A DNA stretch of 64,000 nt from Nitrincola sp. A-D6 (GCF_000764495.1 NZ_JRLB01000006.1:57979-121978), one strand, 5' to 3'; counted from the first letter of the stretch, positions 40,135 through 51,509 are shown. Translations and numbers: made by a program. The notes: generated from the letters alone by a model not told the origin.

Positions 40135-41529
40135 ATGCACAAACCAACCCTAACCCACCACGGCGGTGCCTCCGGCGTTACTGGTAGTTGCCACCAACTC
40201 ATCATCGATGAGCAGCACAGCCTGCTAGTGGATTGCGGTTTGTTTCAGGGTGAAGACGAAGCGCCGGACAGCTTTGAACAACTCAAAGTCAGCTTCGACA
40301 TCAGCACAATTAAAGCACTGATTGTCACTCATGTGCATATTGATCATATAGGCCGTCTGCCGTATTTATTGGCAGCCGGTTACACCGGACCAATTCTGTG
40401 TAGCCACCCCTCGGCGCAGCTACTGCCGTTGGTAATTGACGACGCCCTGCGCATAGGTTTTACCAAAGATGCACGTCTGATTGAACAGTTTCAGCAGCAG
40501 GTGCAACAGCAGCTCAAACCGTTGGATTACAAAACTTGGCACACACTGGTTGATACGCCACAGCAGCGCCTACGCGTTAAACTGCACAAAGCCGGGCATA
40601 TCCTCGGTTCCTGCTATGTAGAAGTAGCCCTATGTAACAAACAGACACAAACAAAACAGCGCCTGGTGTTTTCCGGTGACCTGGGCGCCCCCTGGTCACC
40701 TCTGTTACCTGCGCCCAAGTCGCCCTATAAAGCCGACACCTTAATTCTTGAAAGTACCTACGGCGATCGGCTGCACCCCAGCCGCCGAGACAGAGCCCAG
40801 CGCTTGCAACAGGCCATCGAAACGGCATTAAGCAATGGCGGCACGGTAATGATTCCGGCTTTTAGTATCGGGCGCACCCAGGAACTGCTGTATGAACTGG
40901 AAGGACTGATTCACACCCAGGGCGGCCTATGGAAAGACCTGGAAATTATCATCGACTCACCCTTGGCCGCACGTTTTACCCAGGTGTATCGCTCACTCAA
41001 GCCCTACTGGGATCAGGAAGCGCAAAAGCGCCTGAAGGCCGGACGTCATCCGCTGAACTTTGCTAACCTTTATACAGTCGATAGCCATGCGATGCATGAA
41101 AGCACGGTGGCGTATTTAGCCAAAAGCACACGTCCCGCTATAGTCATTGCCGCCAGTGGCATGTGTGCCGGTGGTCGTATCGTTAATTACCTTAAGGCGA
41201 TGCTGGAAGACCCACGCCACCAGGTGTTGTTTGTCGGCTACCAAGCCTCCGGCACACCAGGCCGTAAAATCCAGAAATACGGGCCAAAAAATGGCTGGGT
41301 AGAACTGGATGGCAAGTGCTACAACATCAAAGCTGGCGTTGATACAATCAGCGGCTACTCCGCCCATTCAGACCAGAAAGACCTGCTCAACTTCATCAAA
41401 CGCATGAAACACTGGCCAAGTGAGATTCGACTGGTGCATGGGCAGGAACAGGCGCGAAGGGTGTTGAAGGGGGAGATTGAAGCGATGTATAGCCGAAAAA
41501 ATAAAGTGGTTCAGGTTTTGTTGCCGTGA
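40135..41529 (+). CDS. MBL-fold / beta-CASP RNase-like metallohydrolase
   Basis: A 464-residue zinc hydrolase of the RNase J/CPSF73-like group. The HxHxDH box is HVHIDH (about residues 66-71), with LLVDCGLFQGEDE before it, then AGHILGSCYVE, FSGDLGAPWSP, ESTYGDRLH, PAFSIGRTQELLYEL, IAASGMCAGGRIV and SGYSAHSDQ. It is the standard chromosomal version found in many proteobacteria, probably acting on RNA. Its place between ugd and the UDP-HexNAc dehydrogenase of an O-antigen cluster is not typical, and REP repeats flank it on one side. The 150 bases after it (41530-41679) hold no gene. Confidence 0.88.
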   Translation: MHKPTLTHHGGASGVTGSCHQLIIDEQHSLLVDCGLFQGEDEAPDSFEQLKVSFDISTIKALIVTHVHIDHIGRLPYLLAAGYTGPILCSHPSAQLLPLVIDDALRIGFTKDARLIEQFQQQVQQQLKPLDYKTWHTLVDTPQQRLRVKLHKAGHILGSCYVEVALCNKQTQTKQRLVFSGDLGAPWSPLLPAPKSPYKADTLILESTYGDRLHPSRRDRAQRLQQAIETALSNGGTVMIPAFSIGRTQELLYELEGLIHTQGGLWKDLEIIIDSPLAARFTQVYRSLKPYWDQEAQKRLKAGRHPLNFANLYTVDSHAMHESTVAYLAKSTRPAIVIAASGMCAGGRIVNYLKAMLEDPRHQVLFVGYQASGTPGRKIQKYGPKNGWVELDGKCYNIKAGVDTISGYSAHSDQKDLLNFIKRMKHWPSEIRLVHGQEQARRVLKGEIEAMYSRKNKVVQVLLP

Positions 41530-41679
41530 AAATCAGGTCTTAAACGATCATTTTATTTAGTATTTAACAAGGAATCATGTCCCGCTGATTAAAGATACAG
41601 AGGTGGATAAGCCACAGAGTTTGGCTAAGTCGGTTACGGTTGAATAAGTTAATATATATTATTGTCTAGGATTTATAAA

Positions 41680-42957
41680 ATGCTCAATCTTGAAAGCACC
41701 AGAATCGCCATCATTGGTCTAGGTTACGTAGGTTTACCCTTAGCCGTAGAGTTTGGCAAAACCCGCGATGTGCTCGGTTTTGATATCAACCAAAAACGCA
41801 TTAATGAACTGGTTTCTGGTCATGATGCTACACTGGAAGTGACTGATGAAGAGCTTAAAACTGCATGTCATCTTAAGTATGCATATGATGTAAAAGCACT
41901 TGCAGATTACAACGTTTACATCGTTACGGTACCCACTCCCATTGACGAGAGCAATGCACCAGATTTGACTCCACTACGTAAAGCATCTGCGATGCTAGCT
42001 ACGGTGATCAAACAAAGTGATATCGTGATTTATGAGTCAACCGTTTACCCAGGCGCAACAGAAGAAGTGTGTATTCCAATTATTGAAAAAGGCTCAGGCT
42101 TGAAGTTCAATGTGGACTTCTTCGCGGGATACAGTCCCGAACGAATAAACCCGGGTGATAAGGTCAATACGCTAACCAAAATCAAAAAAATTACATCAGG
42201 TTCTACACCTGAGATTGCCGAGTTAGTGGATCAACTCTATCGGTCCATCATTACAGCAGGAACTCATTTAGCTAGCTCCATTAAGGTTGCTGAAGCGGCC
42301 AAAGTGATCGAAAATACCCAGCGTGATCTAAATATTGCCATCATCAATGAGTTTGCAAAAATCTTTAATATTCTGGGTATCGATACGCAAGAAGTGCTTG
42401 AAGCCGCTGGAACCAAATGGAACTTCTTGCCATTCAAGCCAGGCCTTGTAGGAGGGCACTGTATCAGTGTCGATCCTTATTACTTAACCTATAAAGCTAA
42501 AGAAGTGGGTTATCAACCAGAAGTCATTTTAGCAGGTCGTCGCATTAATGATGGTATGGGACAATATACGGCTACACAGCTTGTAAAAGCGGTCAGTCGA
42601 CAAAAAATTCATATCGATGAAGCACGTGTTTTGGTGCTCGGTTTTACCTTTAAAGGTGATTGTCCCGATGTACGTAATACCAAAATCATTGATATGGTGA
42701 AAGAACTTGAAAGTTTTAATATGAATGTCGATGTCTTTGATCCGTGGGCTGATCCATACGAAGTGGAACACGAATATGGCCTTAAGTTAGAAACCGAACT
42801 CATTAATGGTGTCTACGATGCGATTGTCTTGGCTGTGGACCACTCAGACTTTAAAAAATGGGGCGAACTGAAGATCAGGGCGTTAGGTAAACCTAAGCAT
42901 GTTCTTTACGATGTTAAACTCGTGCTGGCTAAACACGAATCTGATTTACGTCTTTAA
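41680..42957 (+). CDS. UDP-N-acetylhexosamine 6-dehydrogenase (WbpO/TviB-like, WbpA role)
   Basis: A 425-residue UDP-sugar dehydrogenase that oxidises C6 of a UDP-HexNAc to the uronate. The motifs are IAIIGLGYVGLPLAVEFGK, VTVPTPIDESNAPDLTPL, YESTVYPGATEE, GYSPERINPGDK and the catalytic Cys in GLVGGHCISVDPYY. By similarity it is closest to WbpO/TviB (UDP-GalNAc type). By position, upstream of wbpB, wbpD and wbpE, it should do the WbpA step, UDP-GlcNAc to UDP-GlcNAcA. The two cannot be separated by reading. I start it at the ATG at 41680; an upstream frame start at 41662 lacks a ribosome site. Confidence 0.87.
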   Translation: MLNLESTRIAIIGLGYVGLPLAVEFGKTRDVLGFDINQKRINELVSGHDATLEVTDEELKTACHLKYAYDVKALADYNVYIVTVPTPIDESNAPDLTPLRKASAMLATVIKQSDIVIYESTVYPGATEEVCIPIIEKGSGLKFNVDFFAGYSPERINPGDKVNTLTKIKKITSGSTPEIAELVDQLYRSIITAGTHLASSIKVAEAAKVIENTQRDLNIAIINEFAKIFNILGIDTQEVLEAAGTKWNFLPFKPGLVGGHCISVDPYYLTYKAKEVGYQPEVILAGRRINDGMGQYTATQLVKAVSRQKIHIDEARVLVLGFTFKGDCPDVRNTKIIDMVKELESFNMNVDVFDPWADPYEVEHEYGLKLETELINGVYDAIVLAVDHSDFKKWGELKIRALGKPKHVLYDVKLVLAKHESDLRL

Positions 42958-42970
42958 AAGGGGTTATTAG

Positions 42971-43941
<971 letters not shown>

Positions 43942-43952
43942 GTAAAAATAAA

Positions 43953-44561
43953 ATGAACTATCAAGTCCACGAATCTGCAATAGTCGATCCCGGTGCGGTA
44001 ATAGGTGAAGGCAGCCGTATTTGGCACTTTGTTCATGTATGCAGTGGTGCAAAAATAGGAAAGGGTGTCTCTCTAGGCCAAAATGTTTTTGTAGGTAATC
44101 AAGTCACTATCGGCGATCATTGTAAAATTCAAAACAATGTGTCCGTCTATGACAATGTACACCTGGAAGAGGGTGTGTTCTGCGGCCCGAGCATGGTGTT
44201 CACTAACGTATATAACCCGCGTTCCCTGATTGAACGAAAAAACGAATACCGCGACACACTTGTCAAAAAAGGCGCAACACTAGGGGCCAACTGCACTATT
44301 GTCTGCGGTGTCACCCTTGGCGAATATGCCTTCATCGGTGCGGGTGCGGTGATCAATAAAGATGTACCACCCTATGCACTCATGGTTGGAGTACCCGCCA
44401 GACAGATCGGCTGGATGAGCGAGCACGGTGAACAGTTGGATCTACCTCTTAATGGGCAAGGCAAAGCCACTTGTGAACACACCGGCACCATCTACACCCT
44501 AAACGGCAACCAGCTAACCAAACAAATACCACCTGTAGGAGCTCGCTCTGCGAGCGAATGA
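43953..44561 (+). CDS. wbpD: UDP-GlcNAc3NA N-acetyltransferase (WbpD/WlbB)
   Basis: A 202-residue left-handed beta-helix acetyltransferase that acetylates the 3-amino group made by WbpE. Hexapeptide repeats run from about residue 10 to 150 (for example [15 protein letters not shown] and [19 protein letters not shown]). [14 protein letters not shown] is typical of WbpD/WlbB. The last eight residues, VGARSASE, and the stop are encoded by a REP-like repeat at 44534-44558, so the original C-terminus has been replaced. The next gene starts 4 bases later. Confidence 0.9.
   Translation: MNYQVHESAIVDPGAVIGEGSRIWHFVHVCSGAKIGKGVSLGQNVFVGNQVTIGDHCKIQNNVSVYDNVHLEEGVFCGPSMVFTNVYNPRSLIERKNEYRDTLVKKGATLGANCTIVCGVTLGEYAFIGAGAVINKDVPPYALMVGVPARQIGWMSEHGEQLDLPLNGQGKATCEHTGTIYTLNGNQLTKQIPPVGARSASE
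44534..44558. repeat. REP-like repeat inside the 3' end of wbpD
   Basis: TGTAGGAGCTCGCTCTGCGA plus GCGAA, the same unit as at 43917. It is read through in frame as the C-terminus of WbpD. Confidence 0.78.
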
Positions 44562-44565
44562 GAAA

Positions 44566-45645
44566 ATGCAATTTATCGACCTGGCCACCCAACAAGCCCG
44601 AATCAAAGACAAAATTGACACCAATATCCAAAAGGTTCTTGCCCACGGGCAATATATCCTCGGCCCTGAAGTTACTGAACTGGAAGAAAAACTTGCTGCA
44701 TTCACCGGAGCCGAGCATTGTATTACAGTGGCCAACGGCACCGATGCTCTGCAAATCGCACAAATGGCATGTGGTATTGGTCCCGGCGACGAGGTGATCA
44801 CCCCCGGCTTTACCTATATTGCTACTGCAGAGACAGTTGCATTATTGGGAGCCAAACCCGTTTACGTCGATATTGATGCCAAAACATACAACCTGGATTC
44901 AACAAAATTAGAAGCTGCCATCACACCACGCACCAAAGCCATTATCCCTGTTTCACTATACGGCCAATGCGCAGATTTAGATGCCATCAATGCCATGGCA
45001 TCTAAATATAACATTCCTGTGATTGAAGATGCGGCACAAAGCTTTGGTGCCAGCTATAAAGGTAAAAAATCCTGTAACTTGACCACCATTGCTTGTACTA
45101 GTTTCTTTCCAAGCAAACCACTGGGATGTTATGGAGATGGCGGTGCAATTTTTACCAATAATGAAGAACTGGCCAAGGTTATGCGGCAAATTGCAAGACA
45201 CGGTCAAGATAGGCGTTATCATCATATCCGAGTCGGTGTTAACAGCCGATTAGATAGCTTACAAGCGGCTATACTGTTACCTAAGCTTGAAATCTTTGCT
45301 GAAGAGATCGAACTGCGTAACAAAATTGCTTCACACTTCACGTATTTGCTGAACCAGGCTGGTATTAAAACAACACCCTTTGTGGAAAGTCATAACATTT
45401 CTGCTTGGGCACAATACACGATTCGTGTTAAGAATCGCGAGCAGATCCAACAGAAACTGAAAAATGCAGGTATACCAACTGCGGTACATTATCCAATACC
45501 ATTGAATAAGCAACCAGCAGTGGCTGATAACGAAGTCGCTTTACCAATAGGAGATGAGATTGCAGAAGAGGTGATGAGTTTGCCGATGCACCCTTATTTA
45601 AAAGAACAAGAACAACTGAAAGTAGTTCGCGCTCTTTTAGCATGA
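44566..45645 (+). CDS. wbpE: UDP-3-keto-GlcNAcA aminotransferase (WbpE/WlbC)
   Basis: A 359-residue PLP-dependent DegT/DnrJ/EryC1/StrS aminotransferase that aminates C3 of the WbpB product. It starts MQFIDLATQQARIKDKID. The motifs are GPEVTELEEKLAAFTGAEH, VANGTDALQIA, PGFTYIATAE, IEDAAQSFGASYKGKKS and TSFFPSKPLGCYGDGGAIF, where the Lys in SKPLG forms the Schiff base. The length matches characterised WbpE. The next gene overlaps its end by 4 bases. Confidence 0.93.
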   Translation: MQFIDLATQQARIKDKIDTNIQKVLAHGQYILGPEVTELEEKLAAFTGAEHCITVANGTDALQIAQMACGIGPGDEVITPGFTYIATAETVALLGAKPVYVDIDAKTYNLDSTKLEAAITPRTKAIIPVSLYGQCADLDAINAMASKYNIPVIEDAAQSFGASYKGKKSCNLTTIACTSFFPSKPLGCYGDGGAIFTNNEELAKVMRQIARHGQDRRYHHIRVGVNSRLDSLQAAILLPKLEIFAEEIELRNKIASHFTYLLNQAGIKTTPFVESHNISAWAQYTIRVKNREQIQQKLKNAGIPTAVHYPIPLNKQPAVADNEVALPIGDEIAEEVMSLPMHPYLKEQEQLKVVRALLA

Positions 45646-47500
45646 GTAGTTTGTATTATCGCCCAGATATTCAAGGCCTAAGAGCTATCGCTGTTCTTGC
45701 GGTCATAGGTTTTCATTTTAACCCTGCCTGGCTTCCTGGAGGTTTCATCGGTGTAGATGTATTTCTTGTGATCTCCGGTTTTCTGATTACCAGCATTTTG
45801 CTTCAGAAGAAAACACAGGCAGATTATAGCCTGTTGAAAACTCTGAAATACTTTTATTCTAGCCGCTTCAAACGCATAGTACCGGCCTATTTTGTGATGC
45901 TGGTAGTAGTTGCATTGGTTGCAGCCATATTTTTCCTGCCACAAGACTTCAATACATTCAAAAAAGGCTTAGAGAAAGCCGCTTGGTTTAATAGCAATAC
46001 TTACTTTGCAGACTTTGGTGATTACTTCGCCCCGGCGAACCATGAACAACCTCTGTTGCATACTTGGTCGCTAGCGGTAGAAATTCAATTCTACATAATT
46101 GCTCCTTTTATTGTGTTGTTACTTTCAGACAGATGGCTGAAATGGGTGTTTGCTAGTTTATTATTTGGTTTGACAGCTATTGCAGAATACCGTCTGCGTG
46201 TAATGGGAGTAGAGCAAGCTACCTATTATAGCCTATATGCAAGAATGCCAGAGTTTTTAGCTGGCGGTCTAGCTGCACTGTTTGTAAGAAAAATATCCGA
46301 AGGTAACAAAGGTGGTTTATGGATTGGTAAACTTGGACTGGTATTGATTATTCTCTCCACTATCACTCAACCACTATTAGGTCCTTTCCCTGGGATTGCC
46401 GCAATGTTACCAGTTGTAGGCAGTGTGTTATTAATCAGCCAGCCAGCACAAGGGTGGGTAGGTATACTTCTTAGTAGCAGGATTTTAGTATGGATCGGTG
46501 CTTTATCCTATTCACTCTATCTTTGGCATTGGCCTGTTTTGGCTTTTTTACGTTATTCTACTGGGGTAGAAGTACTGAGTTTTGGAATCAGCTTTATGTT
46601 TATCCTGCTGACTTTGCTGCTTTCTATTATCTCTTACTACAGTGTCGAACGGGCCTTCAGAAGTAGGCGTACCAGCAAGAAACAAGCAGTAGGAGTGTTG
46701 TTTTTGGCTGCGAGTGTACTTGGTACATCCCAGGTCATGGCAAAAGTGAATTTGGTATTTACACCGGAACAGTTACCGATCGAATATCGACGTTATGCAG
46801 ATCCAGCTACTATCTGCCACGGGCAAATCGTTGGTGATTGCATGCGTGGTGATCTGAGTAGTGATAAAGAAATTTTAGTTTTGGGGGATTCACATGCTGC
46901 GATGTTGAATCATTACTTCGATTATTTGGGAAATAATCTTGGCTTCAAAGCGAGAATTATAACTGCAAGTAGTTGTGTGACAATAACTGATTTTGACTAC
47001 CATAAGCTGCCAGAGTGGGCTCAGCAGTCATGCTTGAACCAAATAGAAGAAGCTAAAGTATATATTCAAGATGCTGATGTTATTTTAATTGCTGGAATGT
47101 GGAGCTATCAACTAGAAAATGAAGAGTTCAAAATTAGAATGAACAGTTTTTTTGAAAATAGTAATACAAAAGTAAAAATATACATTGCTTCACAAATAGC
47201 AATGTTTGATTCAAATCCTTCAAGATTGCGACGATTCAACGATATTGGTTTTAATGCCAAGTCAAAAATTGATTTAGAGTATGTTGATGCAAATCGACAA
47301 TTGGAAGAAATGGCTTCTTTGTATGATAATGTTGAATATATTCCTCTAAATGATATCGATTTTTTTAGCACTATCCCGCTTTATAAAGGGAGTGGGTGTA
47401 TAGTGATAGACATCATGTTAATGAAATAGGTTCTGTGCATTATGCAAGGGAATCTAAAAAAATCATATCTGATTTTTTAAAATTACATGAGATACAATGA
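45642..47500 (+). CDS. wbpC: O-acetyltransferase, AT3 membrane domain plus SGNH domain (frameshifted at its end)
   Basis: The first 370 residues form a multi-helix acyltransferase-3 domain beginning YRPDIQGLRAIAVLAVIGFH, with SGFLITSILL and HTWSLAVEIQFY. The C-terminal part is a periplasmic SGNH hydrolase-like domain with ILVLGDSHAAML. As given the frame stops at 47429. Adding one base near 47400 continues it as SDRHHVNEIGSVHYA to a TGA at 47498-47500. This restores the D-x-x-H block that SGNH domains need. It then overlaps the wzy start by 14 bases. Repaired length is about 619 residues. It probably acetylates the O-antigen repeat unit, the role proposed for WbpC in the O5 cluster; the symbol is by position and family. 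Confidence 0.82.
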
Positions 47501-48770
47501 TTTGAGTAAAATATATAGCTTTTTTTTGTATTTTTCTTATTACCTTTTAATAGTGATTTTGTATAATTATTCACTATATGATCTTTACAGTTACAAGGGT
47601 GCTGAGAAAATAATAAATTTAGAATTGAGAGTTATTTTTTGCATATTTTTTAGTATTCTGTCGGCAACTATAACACCCAAACTATTGAGAAAGCCTGGTG
47701 ACTATCTTGTTTTTATATTGACTATAGGGTTGATTCCGACGGTAGTGATACTAAATGGAGTAAGTAGGTATTCAAATGTTGATTTTGAATATATTTTAAT
47801 TGTGTTTTTAACTATGACAGCGTTGGCTATTTTTAATAGCGTGGATAATTTAAAAAATAATTATTTGAGTTTTAAAATTAACAAAAGTATTGTGGTTATT
47901 ATTGGAGCGCTTAATATAATTGCAATAATTCTTGTGTTATACAAAACACAAAGTTATTTCTCTTTGAGCTATGATGGATACCATATTAGAAGGATTTTAT
48001 CAAAAGATATTTTCCAACCAGGTAAATTAGAATCATATTATGTTTCAATTTTTTTGCAAGGGATGTTTCCAGTAATTTTTGTTTTTTCAATGGTTGAAAA
48101 AAATAGATTTTTAATTTATGTGTCGCTTGCAAGTATTATTGTTCTTTGGGGTGCGTTTGGTGAAAGATACACAGTTGTGCTTGCCATATTTTTATATTTA
48201 ATTATTTTTTTCCATAAAAAAAATAATGGTAAGGGTGTGGGTAGTATTTATATACTATTAGTATTGATAGGAATACTTTGTACGGGAATTCTTGAAAAAT
48301 ATTTATTTGATAGCATCTATATTAATGATCATCTCTTACGAAGAATTTATGCTGTCCCTGCAATAATTAATGATGCGTACATTCAATATGCTAAATCAAT
48401 AGGATTTAATGAGTATTGTGATACTAAACTATATATATTTCATTGTATAGATCGAACAATAAATGTTGCATATTTGGTTTCGCAAAAAATAATTAACGAT
48501 CCGGATATGAATGCTAATACTAATTTTATTACTTATTCTTTTGTTAATGCAGGTTTTTTTGGTGTATTTATAGAAGTTGCAATAGTTGGAGCTATAGTTG
48601 TAATATGTAATTATGTATTTATAAAAGAAACCAATTATTTTATATTTTCGGTTTGTTTGCTTATGGCGCTTAAGATAATTGAAAAGTCTCTACCAATCAG
48701 TTTGATTAGTTCAGGTATTCTACTGATAATGGCAATTTCATATCTTTCATATAGGAAACGGACTAGATGA
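47487..48770 (+). CDS. wzy: O-antigen polymerase Wzy-like
   Basis: A 427-residue protein made almost entirely of membrane helices (about ten to twelve), with a larger periplasmic loop around residues 265-330. Wzy polymerases have little sequence conservation, so this rests on topology, AT-rich composition and position: between the acyltransferase and wzx, as in the O5 wbp cluster. It would join lipid-linked repeat units in the periplasm. The start overlaps the repaired acyltransferase gene and the end overlaps wzx by 4 bases. Confidence 0.75.
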   Translation: MRYNDLSKIYSFFLYFSYYLLIVILYNYSLYDLYSYKGAEKIINLELRVIFCIFFSILSATITPKLLRKPGDYLVFILTIGLIPTVVILNGVSRYSNVDFEYILIVFLTMTALAIFNSVDNLKNNYLSFKINKSIVVIIGALNIIAIILVLYKTQSYFSLSYDGYHIRRILSKDIFQPGKLESYYVSIFLQGMFPVIFVFSMVEKNRFLIYVSLASIIVLWGAFGERYTVVLAIFLYLIIFFHKKNNGKGVGSIYILLVLIGILCTGILEKYLFDSIYINDHLLRRIYAVPAIINDAYIQYAKSIGFNEYCDTKLYIFHCIDRTINVAYLVSQKIINDPDMNANTNFITYSFVNAGFFGVFIEVAIVGAIVVICNYVFIKETNYFIFSVCLLMALKIIEKSLPISLISSGILLIMAISYLSYRKRTR

Positions 48771-50128
48771 TAGGCTCAGGCTTCTGGTTAATAGCTTCAC
48801 AACTTATTGTATTGTTGTCAACGCCAGTGCTGGCAAGATTGTATTCTATTGAAAGTTTTACTAGCTATGCATCATACTTGGCAGTGTACGTAATTGCTAC
48901 TAGCATATCCGGATTTAGATTGATGGATTGTTTGGTGAAATGTGAAGAGCAAGACACGAAGAAAGTAATGTCTAGTGTGTATTCAATTACTCTACTGCTG
49001 ATACCATTTTTAATGATATTTTACTATTTAACATTTAATGCAGGGTGGTTATCATTAGGTTTGTTGATATTGTCAGTATTCTTTTATGTTAATACTAGGG
49101 TAAATTATTTTATTGACGTTAGATCAAAAAAATTCGCAAGGGCTTCAATGTGGCTTGCACTGTTTAATGTATTTACAATAATATTCCAAATTTTACTTAG
49201 TGTTAAATATAATGGATTAATACTCGGGCTTTTTCTTTCTCTATTAACTGTATCGTTGATACAATTGATAGTGTTTAGAAAATCTGCATTAATAGAATTT
49301 GATTCTATTTTTGATATAAAAAATACAATAAATACTATAAAAAATTATAAATCTTACACGCTATATTTAACCCTTTACTCATTAGTTAGTAGTCTTAGAA
49401 GTAAGACTATATATATATTTCTTGGTGGTAGTCCTTATGCTGGAGCTTTGTCACAATTTGAAAAAGTAGCAAATGCACCTAACACCTTAGTTTCATCAGT
49501 TTTAAGACCAGTAATATTTTCTAGTATAGATAAAAAAGAAATAAATAGGAGTGTTGAGTATATTTTAGGAGGGTTGCTCAGTGTATTATTTATGCTTGGA
49601 CTCCCTTTTCTAATGATTCTATTAAAGTATAGTGAATACATTGTTGGTATAGTTTTTGGAGAAAAGTGGATCGAATATGATTCGCTTTTTGCAGTGTGTA
49701 TGGTTTCGACATTTGTTATGCTTCTTATAAATTGGATGGATAGAGTTTTTGATATTTTGGGAAAACAGAAAATAGTATTCATATTTGAACTTATTTTTCT
49801 GTCAATATATATAGCCGGATTTGTAATAGTATCAATGTTGGAAGAAAGTCGAAATGTTGCCTATTTATATCTATTATTAAATATATTTTTTGCTTTTTCA
49901 TGGCTGCTATTGGTTTATCATCAAGCGCAACTTGGATATAAAAATTTGATAAGAAGAATGTCGTATCTCGTTTCGTATTTAATAATTATGTATTTATATC
50001 TAAGTGTAATTGATGGATTAAATTCTATAATATTAATATCTGTGATTTACTTATTTACCACAGTAGTGCTCGCCATATATATATCTAGTAAAATGAGGTG
50101 TTGGTTGTGGATAAAAAGTCGATTATGA
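48767..50128 (+). CDS. wzx: O-antigen flippase Wzx-like
   Basis: A 453-residue polytopic protein with about twelve to fourteen helices and the N-terminal pattern of MATE/Wzx-like polysaccharide flippases (SGFWLIASQLIVLLSTPVLA, then an ARLYSIESFTSYA-type start of helix 2). It would flip undecaprenyl-linked repeat units across the inner membrane. Composition is strongly AT-rich, like its neighbours. It overlaps wzy and the hisH2 start by 4 bases each. Confidence 0.8.
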   Translation: MIGSGFWLIASQLIVLLSTPVLARLYSIESFTSYASYLAVYVIATSISGFRLMDCLVKCEEQDTKKVMSSVYSITLLLIPFLMIFYYLTFNAGWLSLGLLILSVFFYVNTRVNYFIDVRSKKFARASMWLALFNVFTIIFQILLSVKYNGLILGLFLSLLTVSLIQLIVFRKSALIEFDSIFDIKNTINTIKNYKSYTLYLTLYSLVSSLRSKTIYIFLGGSPYAGALSQFEKVANAPNTLVSSVLRPVIFSSIDKKEINRSVEYILGGLLSVLFMLGLPFLMILLKYSEYIVGIVFGEKWIEYDSLFAVCMVSTFVMLLINWMDRVFDILGKQKIVFIFELIFLSIYIAGFVIVSMLEESRNVAYLYLLLNIFFAFSWLLLVYHQAQLGYKNLIRRMSYLVSYLIIMYLYLSVIDGLNSIILISVIYLFTTVVLAIYISSKMRCWLWIKSRL

Positions 50129-50739
50129 AGATAGGAATTGTAAATTATGGTTGCGGTAATATCGCATCAATTTCAAATATAATAAAATATATAGGATATA
50201 AACCAGAAATAATAAATCGTAGTGAAGATGTACTTTTGTTTGATTCCATTATTTTGCCTGGGGTAGGCCACTTCAAAAATGGAATGTCGAATATAAATTT
50301 CAGTGGAATGAGAAATGCACTAGATAAAAGAGCTGAACTAGATAAGCCAATTCTTGGAATATGTCTGGGAATGCAGTTGATGACTCAATCTAGCGAAGAG
50401 TCAGACGAAACAGGCCTGTGTTGGTTTGACAGTAAAACCATCAAATTTACAGAACTTGAAAATAACAAAAATAAAATATTAGTTCCACATATGGGGTGGA
50501 ATTATGTAAAAGAAGTTGAAGAAAATGTTTTTTTTGAAGAGGAAGATAGATTTTATTTTGTGCACTCATTTTATGTTGACGCATTAAAAAGTCAAGAAGC
50601 CCTTGCAACGACCATTTATGAAGAAATTAATTTTTCATCTGCTATAAAAAAAGGGAATTTAGTGGGAGTTCAATTCCATCCAGAAAAAAGCCATCAATTT
50701 GGAATGACATTTTTCAGAAAATATTTTAATAAAATTTAG
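50125..50739 (+). CDS. hisH2: HisH-like glutamine amidotransferase of O-antigen synthesis
   Basis: A 204-residue class I glutamine amidotransferase like HisH. It has GIVNYGCGNIASISN at the start, LPGVGHFKNGM, the nucleophile Cys in GICLGMQLM, and the His/Glu pair in QFHPEKSHQ. The length matches HisH. In O-antigen clusters HisH2 and HisF2 deliver ammonia to WbpG for amidine formation on the 3-N of a uronic acid and are not involved in histidine synthesis. I start it at the ATG at 50125, which overlaps wzx by 4 bases; an in-frame TTG upstream is unlikely. Confidence 0.88.
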   Translation: MKIGIVNYGCGNIASISNIIKYIGYKPEIINRSEDVLLFDSIILPGVGHFKNGMSNINFSGMRNALDKRAELDKPILGICLGMQLMTQSSEESDETGLCWFDSKTIKFTELENNKNKILVPHMGWNYVKEVEENVFFEEEDRFYFVHSFYVDALKSQEALATTIYEEINFSSAIKKGNLVGVQFHPEKSHQFGMTFFRKYFNKI

Positions 50740-50748
50740 AGGTTGATA

Positions 50749-51509
50749 ATGTTGCCTAGATTGATCCCTTCACTTACACTGATTGATAATCAAATATATA
50801 GAACTAAGAATTTCAAAAATCCATCATATGTAGGGGATCCGATTAATGCAGTTAAAATATTTAATGAAAAAAAAGTAGATGAACTAATAATCTTTGATAT
50901 AGGAAAAAATAAAAAAATCATTAGTGAAGACTTTGTAGCTGAAATGTTAGACATAACAAGTCAGGCTTTTATGCCACTTTCTTATGGTGGTGGCATAAGG
51001 ACAATTGATGATGCAGATAAAGTTTTTAAAGCGGGATTTGATAAAGTTATCATAGGTAATTCTACCTTAAAAAATCTTAGTCTTATTGAAGACATATCAA
51101 ATAAGTATGGAAAACAAAGTTTGGTTTTTGCATTAGATATTATAACAAGTAAATTTTTCGGTACCTACATACATGGTTTATCGCCTTTTATTAAAAAAAA
51201 TAGGTATTATGCTATGTTAGCTTTAGAGCTAGAGAAAAAAGGTGTTGGTGAACTGATTATTAGAGATGTAAGCTTGATGGATTAATGAAAGGTACTAACT
51301 TAGTTGCAATAAATAAAGTAAAAAATATATTAAGTATACCTGTTGTGGCAGCTGGTGGAATTTTCACAATGGAGCATGCATCAGAAGCAATTAAATCAGG
51401 CGCACATTCAGTTTCTGCTGGAAATATGTTTGTATATCAAGGCAATAGAAAAGCTGTTTTAATTAACTACCCAAGTGAAAAAGTTATTAGGAAATTATTT
51501 GATGTGTAA
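50749..51509 (+). CDS. hisF2: HisF-like cyclase partner of O-antigen synthesis (frameshifted)
   Basis: Repaired, this is a HisF-like (beta/alpha)8 barrel of about 253 residues. The N-terminal half reads RLIPSLTLIDNQIYRTKNF and PLSYGGGIRTIDDA. The C-terminal half reads NILSIPVVAAGGIFTMEHAS. The frame breaks in GELIIRDVSL. Adding one G at 51276 gives SLDGLMKGTNLVAINK and rejoins the halves. In this setting HisF2 probably channels ammonia from HisH2 to WbpG. AGAGG lies before the ATG at 50749; a TTG at 50743 is less likely. The stop overlaps the wbpG start. Confidence 0.87.

Noticed and set aside
41530..41679. A short remnant gene before the UDP-HexNAc dehydrogenase
   Set aside because: A 20-codon open stretch resembles nothing with confidence; it is treated as leader sequence.
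50125..51509. Histidine biosynthesis genes hisH and hisF
   Set aside because: No other his genes are present and wbpG follows directly, which is the known O-antigen arrangement.
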